Shown here: positions 36,023-44,994 of the stretch, piece by piece
Layout of the letters: each line of letters begins with the position of its first letter
Numbering within the stretch: position 1 is the first letter of the stretch
Assembly (NCBI RefSeq): GCF_003473545.1
Contig: NZ_QUCM01000002.1
Coordinates: 214,571-278,570, forward strand
DNA: 64,000 nt
Direction of reading: 5' to 3'
Source: Clostridium sp. AM22-11AC
GTDB lineage: Bacteria; Bacillota; Clostridia; Lachnospirales; Lachnospiraceae
Translations under genes and position numbers: made by a program
Notes under the pieces: generated by a model
The model's database searches: none
What the model was told of the DNA's origin: nothing
The model's input: only the letters and a program-made list of their open reading frames with translations

Positions 36023-36538
36023 ATGTCAGAAGCACATTGGTATGTAGTCCATACCTACTCAGGTTATGAAAACAAAGTCAAGGTCGACATTGAGAAGACA
36101 ATTGAAAACAGAAACCTTCAGGATCAGATCCTTGAGGTATCCGTGCCCATGCTTCCTGTTGTAGAACTGAAGAATGGCGTGGAGAAAAAAGCCGACAAGA
36201 AAATGTTTCCGGGTTATGTGCTGATCAACATGGTCATGAACGATGACACATGGTACGTAGTACGCAACACCCGAGGCGTTACAGGCTTTGTTGGTCCGGG
36301 CTCTAAACCAGTTCCTCTGACAGAAGAAGAAATGGCAAGCCTCGGATTTATGAAGGAAGACGTCTTAGTCGACTTTACATTGGGAGATATGGTAACAGTT
36401 ATCTCCGGTGCATGGAAAGATACAGTTGGTGCTATTAAGGCGATCAACGAAAGTAAACAGACCATCACTATCAATGTAGAAATGTTCGGTCGTGAAACAC
36501 CGGTCGAACTGGGATTTGCAGAAGTAAAGAAAATGTAA
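36023..36538 (+). CDS. nusG: Transcription factor NusG
   Basis: 171 residues. The N-terminal NGN domain (HWYVVHTYSGYENKVKVDIE, MFPGYVLINMVMNDDTWYVVRNT, GVTGFVG) contacts RNA polymerase. The C-terminal KOW domain (GDMVTVISGAWKDTVGAIKAIN) contacts S10 or Rho. It works with Rho, which is also encoded in this window. The ribosome site is GAGGGTG. Confidence 0.95.
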   Translation: MSEAHWYVVHTYSGYENKVKVDIEKTIENRNLQDQILEVSVPMLPVVELKNGVEKKADKKMFPGYVLINMVMNDDTWYVVRNTRGVTGFVGPGSKPVPLTEEEMASLGFMKEDVLVDFTLGDMVTVISGAWKDTVGAIKAINESKQTITINVEMFGRETPVELGFAEVKKM

Positions 36539-36568
36539 AATGGATCAGCTTTTGCGCAGCAGAAGCTG

Positions 36569-36596
36569 GTGGGAGGGACATTCCCGACAATACCAC
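36569..36596 (+). promoter_or_regulatory. Putative L1 operator before rplK
   Basis: GTGG...CCAC encloses GGGAGGGACATTCCC. A near copy lies at 37065-37094 before rplA. L1 represses its operon by binding such rRNA-like sites in other bacteria. The assignment here is by position and duplication. Confidence 0.5.
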
Positions 36597-36618
36597 ATAA
36601 TTTTAGGAGGTGCCTAAG

Positions 36619-37044
36619 ATGGCAAAGAAAGTAACAGGATATATCAAATTACAGATTCCAGCAGGCAAGGCTACACCAGCACCACCAGTTGGACCAGCTC
36701 TTGGTCAGCACGGTGTAAACATCGTACAGTTTACCAAAGAGTTCAACGCTAGAACAGCAGACCAGGGAGATATGATCATCCCTGTAGTTATTACCGTATA
36801 TGCGGACAGAAGCTTCAGCTTCATCACCAAGACCCCGCCAGCAGCAGTTCTGATCAAGAAGGCTTGCGGTTTAAAGAGCGGTTCAGGTGTTCCTAACAAG
36901 ACTAAGGTAGCTGTATTAAAGAAGGCTGACCTGCAGAAGATCGCAGAGACCAAGATGCCAGACTTAAACGCTGCCAGCCTTGAGGCTGCTATGAGCATGG
37001 TAGCTGGTACTGCAAGAAGTATGGGCGTTACCATCGAAGAGTAA
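36619..37044 (+). CDS. rplK: Ribosomal protein uL11
   Basis: 141 residues from the ATG at 36619 (AGGAGG upstream), starting [22 protein letters not shown] three codons earlier is within the ribosome-site region. [16 protein letters not shown] and the C-terminal RNA-binding [11 protein letters not shown] are conserved. It forms the L11 stalk base, the GTPase-associated centre. Confidence 0.96.
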   Translation: MAKKVTGYIKLQIPAGKATPAPPVGPALGQHGVNIVQFTKEFNARTADQGDMIIPVVITVYADRSFSFITKTPPAAVLIKKACGLKSGSGVPNKTKVAVLKKADLQKIAETKMPDLNAASLEAAMSMVAGTARSMGVTIEE

Positions 37045-37064
37045 TTAATACCGTATATATGAAC

Positions 37065-37094
37065 GTGGGAGGGAGATTCCCCCGTCAATACCAC
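37065..37094 (+). promoter_or_regulatory. Putative L1 operator before rplA
   Basis: Second copy of the GTGGGAGGGA-ATTCCC-CAATACCAC motif, ending just before the rplA ribosome site, so binding would block translation of rplA. Confidence 0.5.
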
Positions 37095-37111
37095 TAGGAG
37101 GTTATTTTATA

Positions 37112-37807
37112 ATGAAAACAGGAAAAAGATATGCAGAGGCTATGAAGAACGTAGACCGTGCTGCACTTTACGACGTAGCAGATGCAATCTCTATCGTTAA
37201 GAAGAACGCTTCTGCAAAATTTGACGAGACTGTAGAACTTCATATCAGAACAGGATGTGACGGACGTCACGCTGATCAGCAGATCCGTGGAGCTGTTGTT
37301 CTTCCTCACGGAACAGGTAAGACTGTTCGTATCTTAGTATTCGCTAAGGGTGCAAAGGCAGACGAGGCACAGGCAGCTGGCGCAGATTTCGTAGGCGCTG
37401 AGGAACTGATCCCAAGAATCCAGAACGAAGGATGGCTGGATTTCGACGTTGTTGTTGCTACTCCTGACATGATGGGCGTTGTTGGTCGTCTGGGTCGTGT
37501 ACTTGGACCTAAGGGCTTAATGCCAAACCCAAAGGCTGGTACCGTAACCATGGACGTAACCAAGGCTATCAAGGAAATCAAAGCTGGTAAGATTGAGTAC
37601 AGACTTGACAAGACAAACATTATCCACGTGCCAGTAGGAAAAGCTTCCTTCACCGAGGAGCAGTTAGCGGACAACTTCCAGACGCTTATGGACGCTATCT
37701 TAAAGGCTAAGCCAAGCACCGTTAAGGGCGCATACTTCAAGAGCGTAGCTCTTACATCCACCATGGGCCCAGGCGTTAAGCTGAACGTAGCTAAGCTTGC
37801 AAACTAA
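37112..37807 (+). CDS. rplA: Ribosomal protein uL1
   Basis: 231 residues forming the L1 stalk near the E site. [25 protein letters not shown] and [18 protein letters not shown] are signature segments. AGGAGG lies ten bases before the ATG. It is the last gene of the operon and is followed by a strong terminator. L1 usually also represses its own mRNA. Confidence 0.96.
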   Translation: MKTGKRYAEAMKNVDRAALYDVADAISIVKKNASAKFDETVELHIRTGCDGRHADQQIRGAVVLPHGTGKTVRILVFAKGAKADEAQAAGADFVGAEELIPRIQNEGWLDFDVVVATPDMMGVVGRLGRVLGPKGLMPNPKAGTVTMDVTKAIKEIKAGKIEYRLDKTNIIHVPVGKASFTEEQLADNFQTLMDAILKAKPSTVKGAYFKSVALTSTMGPGVKLNVAKLAN

Positions 37808-37830
37808 TCAGGTGTCCTGAATAGAAAATG

Positions 37831-37867
37831 AGGCTGCAGAGAATTTTGGTTCTCTGTGGCCTTTTTG
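37831..37867 (+). terminator. Terminator of rplA operon
   Basis: AGGCTGCAGAGAA (37831-37843) pairs with TTCTCTGTGGCCT (37850-37862), with a mismatch, followed by TTTT. Confidence 0.8.
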
Positions 37868-37937
37868 CTTTCGTGTTCTCCCGTCCATGACGGGAGATGA
37901 AAAAAGTTAAAAAAATACAATTTGTTGCAAAAATCTC

Positions 37938-37966
37938 TTGACATTCATGCACAGATATGTTATTTT
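37938..37966 (+). promoter_or_regulatory. Promoter of rplJ-rplL
   Basis: TTGACA (37938-37943) and TATTTT (37961-37966) with a 17-base spacer, just before the L10 leader. Confidence 0.75.
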
Positions 37967-37973
37967 ATTATGC

Positions 37974-38098
37974 GTGTTGAATGCCCTGAGACAGCAGGTA
38001 CCGTAAGGTGTAAGCTTAAAACGCCTGCCGAGGAACATACAAAGCTCTAATGAGATTTTGCATACCTCTCTGTCATTGCGGCAGGGAGGTTTTTTTAT
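37974..38098 (+). ncRNA. L10 leader with attenuator
   Basis: The leader carries the GAGACAGCAGGTACCGTAAGG motif and the pairing CGCCTGCCGAGG typical of the L10(L12)4-binding leader of Firmicutes. It ends in an intrinsic terminator (CCTCTCTG 38065-38072 with CAGGGAGG 38082-38089, then T7). Binding of excess L10 complex should favour termination and so shut off rplJ-rplL. Confidence 0.85.
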
Positions 38099-38159
38099 AA
38101 GATCGTTTCCTTGCTATGACGGTTTTCAATACGAAATAATATAAGGAGGTAAACCATTC

Positions 38160-38660
38160 ATGGCAAAAGTTGAATTAAAGCAGCCAGTAGTAGACGAGAT
38201 CAAGGCAATGCTGGACGGCGCTGTAGGTGCAGTTGTTGTTGATTACCGTGGTCTGACTGTAGAGCAGGATACAAAACTGCGTAAACAGTTAAGAGAAGCT
38301 GGAGTTTCTTATAAGGTATATAAGAACACTCTGATCAAGCGTGCAGCAGAAGGAACCGAGTTCGCAGCTCTGGATCCACATCTGGAAGGACCTACAGCAT
38401 TAGCTGTATCTAAGGATGATGCTACAGCACCAGCTAGAATTCTGGCTGAATTCGCTAAGACCGCTCCTAAGCTGGAACTGAAGGCTTCTGTAGTTGAAGG
38501 AACCTACTATGATCAGGCTGGAACCCAGGTTATCGCAACCATTCCATCCAGAGAAGTTCTTCTTGGAAAGCTGCTTGGAAGCATCCAGTCCCCAATCACC
38601 AACCTGGCTCGCGTACTCAATCAGATCGCAGAGAAAAATGGTGGTGCAGCAGAGGCTTAA
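38160..38660 (+). CDS. rplJ: Ribosomal protein uL10
   Basis: 166 residues, starting MAKVELKQPVVDEIKAM. GAVVVDYRGLTVEQDTKLRKQLREA and YKVYKNTLIKRA form the rRNA-binding domain. The C-terminal helix binds L7/L12 dimers. A TAAGGAGGTAAACC site lies before the ATG. Co-transcribed with rplL under the L10 leader. Confidence 0.96.
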   Translation: MAKVELKQPVVDEIKAMLDGAVGAVVVDYRGLTVEQDTKLRKQLREAGVSYKVYKNTLIKRAAEGTEFAALDPHLEGPTALAVSKDDATAPARILAEFAKTAPKLELKASVVEGTYYDQAGTQVIATIPSREVLLGKLLGSIQSPITNLARVLNQIAEKNGGAAEA

Positions 38661-38763
38661 TCTGCAAAATGAATTTGTGGCTCTTTTATCCGCATAGTCC
38701 GGAAAAAGCAGCCTGAAACACAGATCCTATCGAAAAATAAATTTTAAACAGGAGGAAATTAAA

Positions 38764-39138
38764 ATGGCAAAGTTAACAACCGCTGAGTTTATCGAAGCTA
38801 TCAAGGAATTATCCGTATTAGAACTGAACGATTTAGTAAAGGCATGTGAGGAAGAGTTTGGCGTATCTGCAGCAGCAGGCGTTGTAGTTGCAGCAGCAGG
38901 TGCTGGCGCAGCAGCAGCTGAAGAGAAGACCGAATTCGACGTTGAGCTGACCGAAGTTGGACCAAACAAGGTTAAGGTTATCAAGGTTGTTCGTGAAGCT
39001 ACCGGTTTAGGCCTGAAGGAAGCTAAGGACGTAGTTGATGGCGCACCAAAGGTATTAAAGCAGGGCGCATCCAAGGAAGAAGCAAACGATATCAAGGCAA
39101 AGTTAGAGGCAGAAGGAGCAAAGGTTACCCTGAAGTAA
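38764..39138 (+). CDS. rplL: Ribosomal protein bL12
   Basis: 124 residues. N-terminal dimerisation domain ([21 protein letters not shown]), an Ala/Gly hinge (about 38-52) and a C-terminal factor-binding domain ([20 protein letters not shown]). Recruits translation GTPases. AGGAGG before the ATG. Followed by a strong terminator. Confidence 0.97.
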   Translation: MAKLTTAEFIEAIKELSVLELNDLVKACEEEFGVSAAAGVVVAAAGAGAAAAEEKTEFDVELTEVGPNKVKVIKVVREATGLGLKEAKDVVDGAPKVLKQGASKEEANDIKAKLEAEGAKVTLK

Positions 39139-39183
39139 TCAAAGCTTACTGTACAGACTTATATTTAGATATGAGCGCTTTTC

Positions 39184-39227
39184 AGAACCCACAGTACTGT
39201 GAAAACAGACTGTGGGTTCTTTTTTTC
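39184..39227 (+). terminator. Terminator of rplJL
   Basis: AGAACCCACAGT (39184-39195) pairs perfectly with ACTGTGGGTTCT (39209-39220), followed by T7. Confidence 0.9.
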
Positions 39228-39321
39228 TTTTACACAGTTATTTCAAAATAGCTGTTTGTGATGTCATTTACCTTATATTCTTTTTATATTTGTAAGTACT
39301 TCCAAAAGTACAATAATATGG

Positions 39322-39480
39322 TTGCATATTTCGAAAAAATAGTATATATTAGTTGAGGCTCGATGAGCTGATAAGTAAAAAAGATAAATATAAAAGTGTA
39401 CAACATACTATTGGAAAAAGACCCCAGGCCAAGGAGCAAACGACTAATCATAAGGCAGCTCCTCTACCTGGGGTCTTTTT
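39322..39480 (+). ncRNA. Candidate small RNA gene
   Basis: TTGCAT (39322-39327), spacer 17, TATATT (39345-39350), then about 120 bases ending in a strong terminator: AAGACCCCAGG (39418-39428) with CCTGGGGTCTT (39467-39477) and an inner GGAGC/GCTCC pair, then T5. It lies in the 773-base gap between rplL and the next gene. A 70-codon frame spans it but has no ribosome site. Confidence 0.45.
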
Positions 39481-39512
39481 AGGGGAAGAGAGTATTTTAT
39501 ATACGGGAAAAA

Positions 39513-39546
39513 ACATCCGGCGCTGTTGCGCATCGGGTGTTTTTTC
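39513..39546 (+). terminator. Second terminator in the gap
   Basis: ACATCCGGCGC pairs with GCGC-AT-CGGGTGT, followed by T6. The rest of the gap to 39818 shows nothing recognisable. Confidence 0.65.
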
Positions 39547-39818
39547 TTGTTATGCGTATTTATAATAGGAAGAAACAGGTTCGGATCCAGGATGAAGCCT
39601 TTAAGGATAAAACACGTTACATGTACAGATATAAATACAAAAACAGCATAAAACTGTACTTTTGTAATAATTACGTAAGAAAAATCACAGGTAAAAGTTA
39701 TGGCTTTTTTTCGGAAATTATAATATACTATGAACTGTGATGGAGAGGTTATTCATCCGGGACAAATTATCAATATTCTCCAGAAAAAGGAGAAAATGCA
39801 AAAAATGCAAAAAAACTA

Positions 39819-39847
39819 TTGATAATTTTCCTTATCAGAAGTATAAT
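39819..39847 (+). promoter_or_regulatory. Strong promoter for the acidic surface protein
   Basis: TTGATA (39819-39824), spacer 17, TATAAT (39842-39847). Confidence 0.75.
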
Positions 39848-39911
39848 CTACTCGTAATGCAATAAGGAATTTCAAAAAGTATTTCAAAAATCAAAGGAGA
39901 GTGCATTCATT

Positions 39912-41705
39912 ATGAAGAAGCAGACAAAATTAGTTGCTGTATTATCAACAGCAGCACTGCTTGCTATCGGTGCATCTATGACATCTTTCGCAGCTACAGG
40001 CTGGGCAGAAGAAGATGGAACATGGGTATACTATGATAGAAACGGTGACAAAGTAACAGATAAGTGGGCTAAGTCCGGTAACAACTGGTATTACTTAGAC
40101 AGCAACGGTGAGATGGCTGTAGATCAGCTGATCGAAGACGGTGACAACTACTACTATGTTGACGTAAACGGCGTTATGGCAGCTAACCAGTGGGTAGCTA
40201 TTGATAACGAAGATGCTGGCGATGATGATGAGCCAGAGCATTACTGGTACTACTTCCAGGCTAACGGCAAGGCTTTAAAGCAGGGTGACTCTGATACCGT
40301 TTCCTTAAAGACTGTAAATGGTAAGAAGTACGCATTCGATGATGAAGGCAAGATGCTGTACGGTTGGGTTTCTTCCGATAACGCTGAGCGTATCGACAAT
40401 ACCGATGATGACGCATTCAAAGATGGCGTTTACTACTTCGGTGGTGAAGATGACGGTGCTATGACTACTGGTTGGTTACTGATCGACGTTTCTTACGACG
40501 AAGCAACTAATGATGATTACAAGTACACCGCTCCAACATTCAATGATGATGATGATCAGACTCGTTGGTTCTACTTCAAGTCCAACGGTAAGAAGCTCTA
40601 TGCTGATAACGGTGAGAGAACCAAAGATAAAACTATCAACGGTAAGAAGTACGCATTCGATGAGTACGGTGCAATGGTAGCTGAGTGGTCTCTGGATGAA
40701 GACGATGAGAAGAAGGCTTCTGATACTGAAGCCCAGGAAGCAGCTTCTACTGCAAGCACCTCCGAAGCTTGGGAAGGCAACGGCAAGTATGCTAAGTATA
40801 CTCAGGCATGGAAGTACTACAACAGCGTAGAAGACGGTTCCCGTGTAAGCAAGGGCTGGTTCAAGGTTGTTCCTGCTGAAATGCTGAACAAAGAGAAATA
40901 TGATGATGACGAAGAGTCCTGGTACTATGCAGATGGTTCCGGTAACCTGTACGCAGGTGAATTCAAGACCATCAAAGGCAAGAAGTACGCATTCCGTAAC
41001 GATGGCCGTATGTTAACCGGTCTTAAGTTCATCAAAGAAGGCGATGAAGACTTCGCTGACGTTAAGGCTGATGATGATGATAGCAGACCATTCGATAACG
41101 AAGACGATTTCTTTGACAACGCAATTGAATTCTATGAGCCAAACGGTTACAAGTGCTACTACTTCGGTGGCGGCGATGACGGTGCTATGAGAACCGGAAA
41201 GACCACTATCAACTATGATGGTGAGAATACAAGCTTCTACTTCGAGAAGTCTGGCGGTAAGAAGGGTGCTGGTGTAACTGGTGAGAAAGATGACAAGCTG
41301 TATCAGTCCGGTATGCTGTTAAAGGCTGACTCCGATGACAAGTACATCGTTGTTGATAAGGCTACCAAGACTGTTAATGGCAAGACCGTTGTTACCTACG
41401 ACAAATTAGATGATGCTAAGGACTTCATGGATCAGGATGACGTAGTTGCAACCAATCTGCTGGAAAACACTACTGCTGATACCCGTGTAAACATCGGAAA
41501 CAACAGCAACAAGAAAGCTGAAGATCTGACTGAAGCTTATAAGATCAGCTTTACTCAGTCTGATGAAGATGTTAAGCATGAATACGTTCTTGTAAATACT
41601 TCTGGTAAGGTAATTGACAGCAAGGGCAAGAACAAAGATGGTAACGATTACTACTATGTAACCGATAGCAAGGGCGTTATCACCAATGTATATGTAGAGA
41701 ACTAA
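39912..41705 (+). CDS. Large acidic secreted protein with cell-wall-binding repeats
   Basis: 597 residues. The signal peptide ends SFAA at about 28. Choline-binding-type repeats (WAKSGNNWYYLDSNGEM, YYYVDVNGVMAANQWV) alternate with recurring GKKYAFDDxGxM units and Asp-rich stretches. The C-terminal about 120 residues are repeat-poor (VVDKATKTVNGKTVVTYDKLDDAK). Codon choice is notably uniform (GAT, AAG, GCT), like the adjacent ribosomal genes, which suggests high expression. There is no enzyme domain. It could be an abundant surface-layer-like or spacer protein on choline-bearing polymer. This is inference. Confidence 0.8.
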   Translation: MKKQTKLVAVLSTAALLAIGASMTSFAATGWAEEDGTWVYYDRNGDKVTDKWAKSGNNWYYLDSNGEMAVDQLIEDGDNYYYVDVNGVMAANQWVAIDNEDAGDDDEPEHYWYYFQANGKALKQGDSDTVSLKTVNGKKYAFDDEGKMLYGWVSSDNAERIDNTDDDAFKDGVYYFGGEDDGAMTTGWLLIDVSYDEATNDDYKYTAPTFNDDDDQTRWFYFKSNGKKLYADNGERTKDKTINGKKYAFDEYGAMVAEWSLDEDDEKKASDTEAQEAASTASTSEAWEGNGKYAKYTQAWKYYNSVEDGSRVSKGWFKVVPAEMLNKEKYDDDEESWYYADGSGNLYAGEFKTIKGKKYAFRNDGRMLTGLKFIKEGDEDFADVKADDDDSRPFDNEDDFFDNAIEFYEPNGYKCYYFGGGDDGAMRTGKTTINYDGENTSFYFEKSGGKKGAGVTGEKDDKLYQSGMLLKADSDDKYIVVDKATKTVNGKTVVTYDKLDDAKDFMDQDDVVATNLLENTTADTRVNIGNNSNKKAEDLTEAYKISFTQSDEDVKHEYVLVNTSGKVIDSKGKNKDGNDYYYVTDSKGVITNVYVEN

Positions 41706-41748
41706 TTATCAAATACATAGTCTCTAGTATAACTAAAAATTAAGGGGG

Positions 41749-41797
41749 AAGCGTTATAGCTGATGTAATTATATATTAGCTATAACGCTTTTCTTTT
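41749..41797 (+). terminator. Terminator
   Basis: AAGCGTTATAGCT (41749-41761) pairs perfectly with AGCTATAACGCTT (41778-41790), followed by TTCTTTT. Confidence 0.85.
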
Positions 41798-41827
41798 ATA
41801 ATCAAAAACTGCCAAGGAGGTAATCCC

Positions 41828-43018
41828 ATGTTAAAAAAACATTTATTAACTGTAGGACTTGCTGTATTGCTGGCAACGACCAGCTCTGTACCTATTTTTG
41901 CAGAAACAACATCCACCACTTCCACAACAACCACAATGGAAAACTGCGGTGCTTATTTATTTGAGTGGCGTCCTATTGATTGTGGAAACGGTAATTATTT
42001 TGCTATTCTTGTAGGTGGAAATACACTTCAGGAAAGCAACGTGATTTTAAACCGTGGATATGATTATGCCTATACTTTTGATCCTATGACTTATCAACGT
42101 CCCTGGGGAACGGTTCCAGATCTGGTAAACGTGGATGGGAAATGGGGTATCCCTGAAAACTGGTCTTCTATGCCTCAGGATAGTCAGCCAGTAATGCAGA
42201 TTGTTTTGAAAACAAACTATAAAACATTAAGTACTGATAAGCGTTATGTTAATGTAGTTCATCTTCCTTCCAACATAGACTCATCTACTCTTCCATCTGA
42301 AGTACGTAAATATCTGATTAATGTAGACGGTTCCGATGCAGGCGCCTACACCGACACTATAACTCCTGGTTGGCAGGACCTGGAAGATGGCACCGTTAAA
42401 TATATGAAACCTGACGGCACTTATGTATCAAATGGCTGGCTGCAGTTAGATGATAAGAAGTACTATATGGATGAAAATGGTGTAAAATTAACCGACACAA
42501 TTACTCCGGATGGGTATTATGTAAATATAAATGGTGAAAAAACTTCTTATATGCCTGGTTGGTTTAAAGACGGTGACAATTGGCGATACATTCTAAAAAA
42601 TGGATACTATGCTCAAAACGGCTGGCTTCAAGATCCTGCGACACAGAAATACTACTATTTTAATATGGCTGCTATTATGGAAGCAGATACTACTACCCCA
42701 GATGGTTATTATGTAGGAGCTGATGGTGCCTGGGACGGAAATGCATCCACAAAAAATACTACTGAAGAAAAAAATCTTGGACCTGGCGTAGACAAGGGCT
42801 GGGAGCCAGTAGATACCGGCTGGAAGTTCAAACAGGAAGATGGAACCTACCTTACCAATTCCTGGAGACAGGACAGCAACGGTAAGTGGTATTACCTGAA
42901 TGAAGATGGCTGGATGCTAAAAAATGCTAACACACCAGACGGTTACCATGTAGATGCTAATGGTGTATGGGATGGTGACGCTGCAACTGAAAGTGAAAGC
43001 GAAGAAGCAGCTGAATAA
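41828..43018 (+). CDS. Secreted protein with choline-binding repeats
   Basis: 396 residues. Signal peptide to about 25 (IFAE), a Thr/Ser linker, then an unassigned domain of about 150 residues (ENCGAYLFEWRPIDCGNGNYFA). From about 180, cell-wall-binding repeats of the GWLQLDDKKYYMDENG type and recurring TPDGYYVxxxGxWDG units follow. NLGPGVDKGW resembles the GGPGV motif of the two proteins near 18-20 kb. AAGGAGG lies just before the ATG. The function of the N-terminal domain is not recognised. Confidence 0.75.
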   Translation: MLKKHLLTVGLAVLLATTSSVPIFAETTSTTSTTTTMENCGAYLFEWRPIDCGNGNYFAILVGGNTLQESNVILNRGYDYAYTFDPMTYQRPWGTVPDLVNVDGKWGIPENWSSMPQDSQPVMQIVLKTNYKTLSTDKRYVNVVHLPSNIDSSTLPSEVRKYLINVDGSDAGAYTDTITPGWQDLEDGTVKYMKPDGTYVSNGWLQLDDKKYYMDENGVKLTDTITPDGYYVNINGEKTSYMPGWFKDGDNWRYILKNGYYAQNGWLQDPATQKYYYFNMAAIMEADTTTPDGYYVGADGAWDGNASTKNTTEEKNLGPGVDKGWEPVDTGWKFKQEDGTYLTNSWRQDSNGKWYYLNEDGWMLKNANTPDGYHVDANGVWDGDAATESESEEAAE

Positions 43019-43049
43019 TTGATTTGAAATATTTGATGTTTTATATTTA

Positions 43050-43084
43050 CTGCAGGATCATAATTATTTTGGTCCTGCAGTTTT
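43050..43084 (+). terminator. Terminator
   Basis: CTGCAGGA (43050-43057) pairs with TCCTGCAG (43073-43080), followed by TTTT. Confidence 0.75.
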
Positions 43085-43196
43085 CGCATATTCGGACTAT
43101 AATATATAGGTGCTTATTTCTTGTTCGTCCTTAAAATTCATGTTATTATTAAATGGTAGCAGGCTTATATAACAATATTAGAAGGGAACTGCATCG

Positions 43197-44864
43197 ATGA
43201 AGAATTTGAATATTCCTGTTGGCGTTTCAGATTTTGAAAAGATCCGAAAAAATGAATATTACTATATTGATAAATCTGGTTTGATTGAAGATCTTTTAAA
43301 AAGAACAGCAGAAGTAACATTAATTACTCGTCCACGTCGTTTTGGTAAAACCTTAGGCATGAGTATGCTGGCGAACTTCTTTGATATCAGAAAAAACAGT
43401 AAAGAAATATTTGAGGGATTGGAGATCTGTGATCATCAAACTCTTTGCAGCGAATGGATGAATCAGTATCCAACAATTTTTGTTTCATTTCGACAGGTAG
43501 ATGGACTGAACTTTAATGGAGCCTATGACATGCTTACAATGGTCATTTCAGAATTGTACAAAGAACATCTATATCTGCTAGACAGTGATAAAATAAGCGA
43601 ATACGATAAAGAGCTTGCCAGGCAATTAATACAGGGTGTTGCTTCTGCAAAGGATATAAAAAGCAGCTTATTATTTTTAACAAGATTAATGCAGCAATAT
43701 TATGGAAAGAAGGCAGTTCTTCTTATAGATGAATACGATGTTCCTGTAGCTAAAGCAAGCAGTCATGGCTATTACAAAGAAATGCTTGATGTTATGAAAG
43801 GTTTAATGCTGGCATTAAAGGACAATACATCTCTTTGCTTTGCAGTGATCACAGGATGTTTAAAAATTGCAAAGGAAAGCATTTTTACAGGAACGAACAA
43901 CTTTGTTTCTGATACGATTACAGATTCGCGGTTAAATGAATACTTTGGCTTTGTACAAAGTGAGATTGATCAGATGCTTAAAGATGCAGACGCAATGGAG
44001 TATGCTCTAAATATAAAAAAATGGTACGATGGCTATCATTTTGGAGATTATGATATTTATTGCCCATGGGATGTAATGAACTATCTTTTTGAACTTCAGC
44101 ACAATCCAAAAACAAAACCTGTCAGTTATTGGAAAAATACCAGTGACAATGCAATTATCAGGTCGTTTATTGACTATGCAGGCAGTACCATTACACAGAA
44201 ATTGGAAGTGCTGATGGCAGGTGGATATATTATCCAACGCATAGATGAAAATTTAACGTACGACTATTTACATTCTTCTGAAGACAATCTTTGGAGCATG
44301 TTGTATTTAACTGGATATTTAACTAAATTACGTGAAAATGATTATGAGGGTGAATTGCTCGAAGGAACAATGGCACTAATCATCCCCAACGCTGAAATAA
44401 AAGAAATTTTTGAAACGACCGTTATTAAATGGTTTGATGACAGTGCAAAAAAATGGAATAGAAATGCTTTGTTTGATGCGGTTTGGAATGGTGACAGTGA
44501 GCGCATCACAAAAGAAATGAATTCTCTTTTGCGGCGTACAATCAGTTACCATGATTATAAAGAGGATTTTTACCATGCTTTTCTTGCAGGTATCTTTACA
44601 GGCGCCGGATATATGGTGGACTCTAATAAAGAACATGGCGAAGGGCGGAGTGATGTGGTCGTTTACGATTTTATCAATGCACGTGTAGCTATTTTTGAAG
44701 CAAAATATACGAAAGTTCTGGATAATTTGGAAAATGAATGTGATATTGCATTACAACAGATCAATGATCGAATGTATGCTAAGGAATACGAAGATGATTA
44801 TGATGAGATTTTATGCTATGGGATTTCATTTTTCAAAAAGCGATGTATGGTAAGAAAGAAATAA
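43197..44864 (+). CDS. AAA-ATPase-like protein with PD-(D/E)XK nuclease domain
   Basis: 555 residues. The N-terminal AAA-ATPase-like domain (PF09820 type) starts IPVGVSDFEKIRKNEYYYIDKS with a Walker A variant (TRPRRFGKTLGMSML) and Walker B-like AVLLIDEYDVPVAKA. The C-terminal PD-(D/E)XK nuclease-like domain (PF08011 type) has GEGRSDVVVYD and AIFEAKYTK, the catalytic D-ExK pattern. The family is widespread and often multicopy in gut bacteria. Its role is unknown. It is the intact paralogue of the broken gene at 60.5-62 kb. Confidence 0.85.
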   Translation: MKNLNIPVGVSDFEKIRKNEYYYIDKSGLIEDLLKRTAEVTLITRPRRFGKTLGMSMLANFFDIRKNSKEIFEGLEICDHQTLCSEWMNQYPTIFVSFRQVDGLNFNGAYDMLTMVISELYKEHLYLLDSDKISEYDKELARQLIQGVASAKDIKSSLLFLTRLMQQYYGKKAVLLIDEYDVPVAKASSHGYYKEMLDVMKGLMLALKDNTSLCFAVITGCLKIAKESIFTGTNNFVSDTITDSRLNEYFGFVQSEIDQMLKDADAMEYALNIKKWYDGYHFGDYDIYCPWDVMNYLFELQHNPKTKPVSYWKNTSDNAIIRSFIDYAGSTITQKLEVLMAGGYIIQRIDENLTYDYLHSSEDNLWSMLYLTGYLTKLRENDYEGELLEGTMALIIPNAEIKEIFETTVIKWFDDSAKKWNRNALFDAVWNGDSERITKEMNSLLRRTISYHDYKEDFYHAFLAGIFTGAGYMVDSNKEHGEGRSDVVVYDFINARVAIFEAKYTKVLDNLENECDIALQQINDRMYAKEYEDDYDEILCYGISFFKKRCMVRKK

Positions 44865-44917
44865 AATAATTGCTCCTTTTAATACTTTTCCGTATTGCGA
44901 GGTGGAAGGGGATACCA

Positions 44918-44946
44918 TTGATTTATACTATTTGAAATGTTATACT
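44918..44946 (+). promoter_or_regulatory. Promoter of polysaccharide cluster
   Basis: TTGATT (44918-44923), spacer 17, TATACT (44941-44946), 49 bases before the first gene of the cluster. Confidence 0.6.
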
Positions 44947-44994
44947 TTATGCAAAATTACGCATTAAATTAAGAAAAAGTGAGGGCTATCCTTT

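Noticed and set aside
39353..39565. ORF of 70 codons in the gap after rplL
   Set aside because: It spans two terminators and has no ribosome site. The structure is better explained as RNA.
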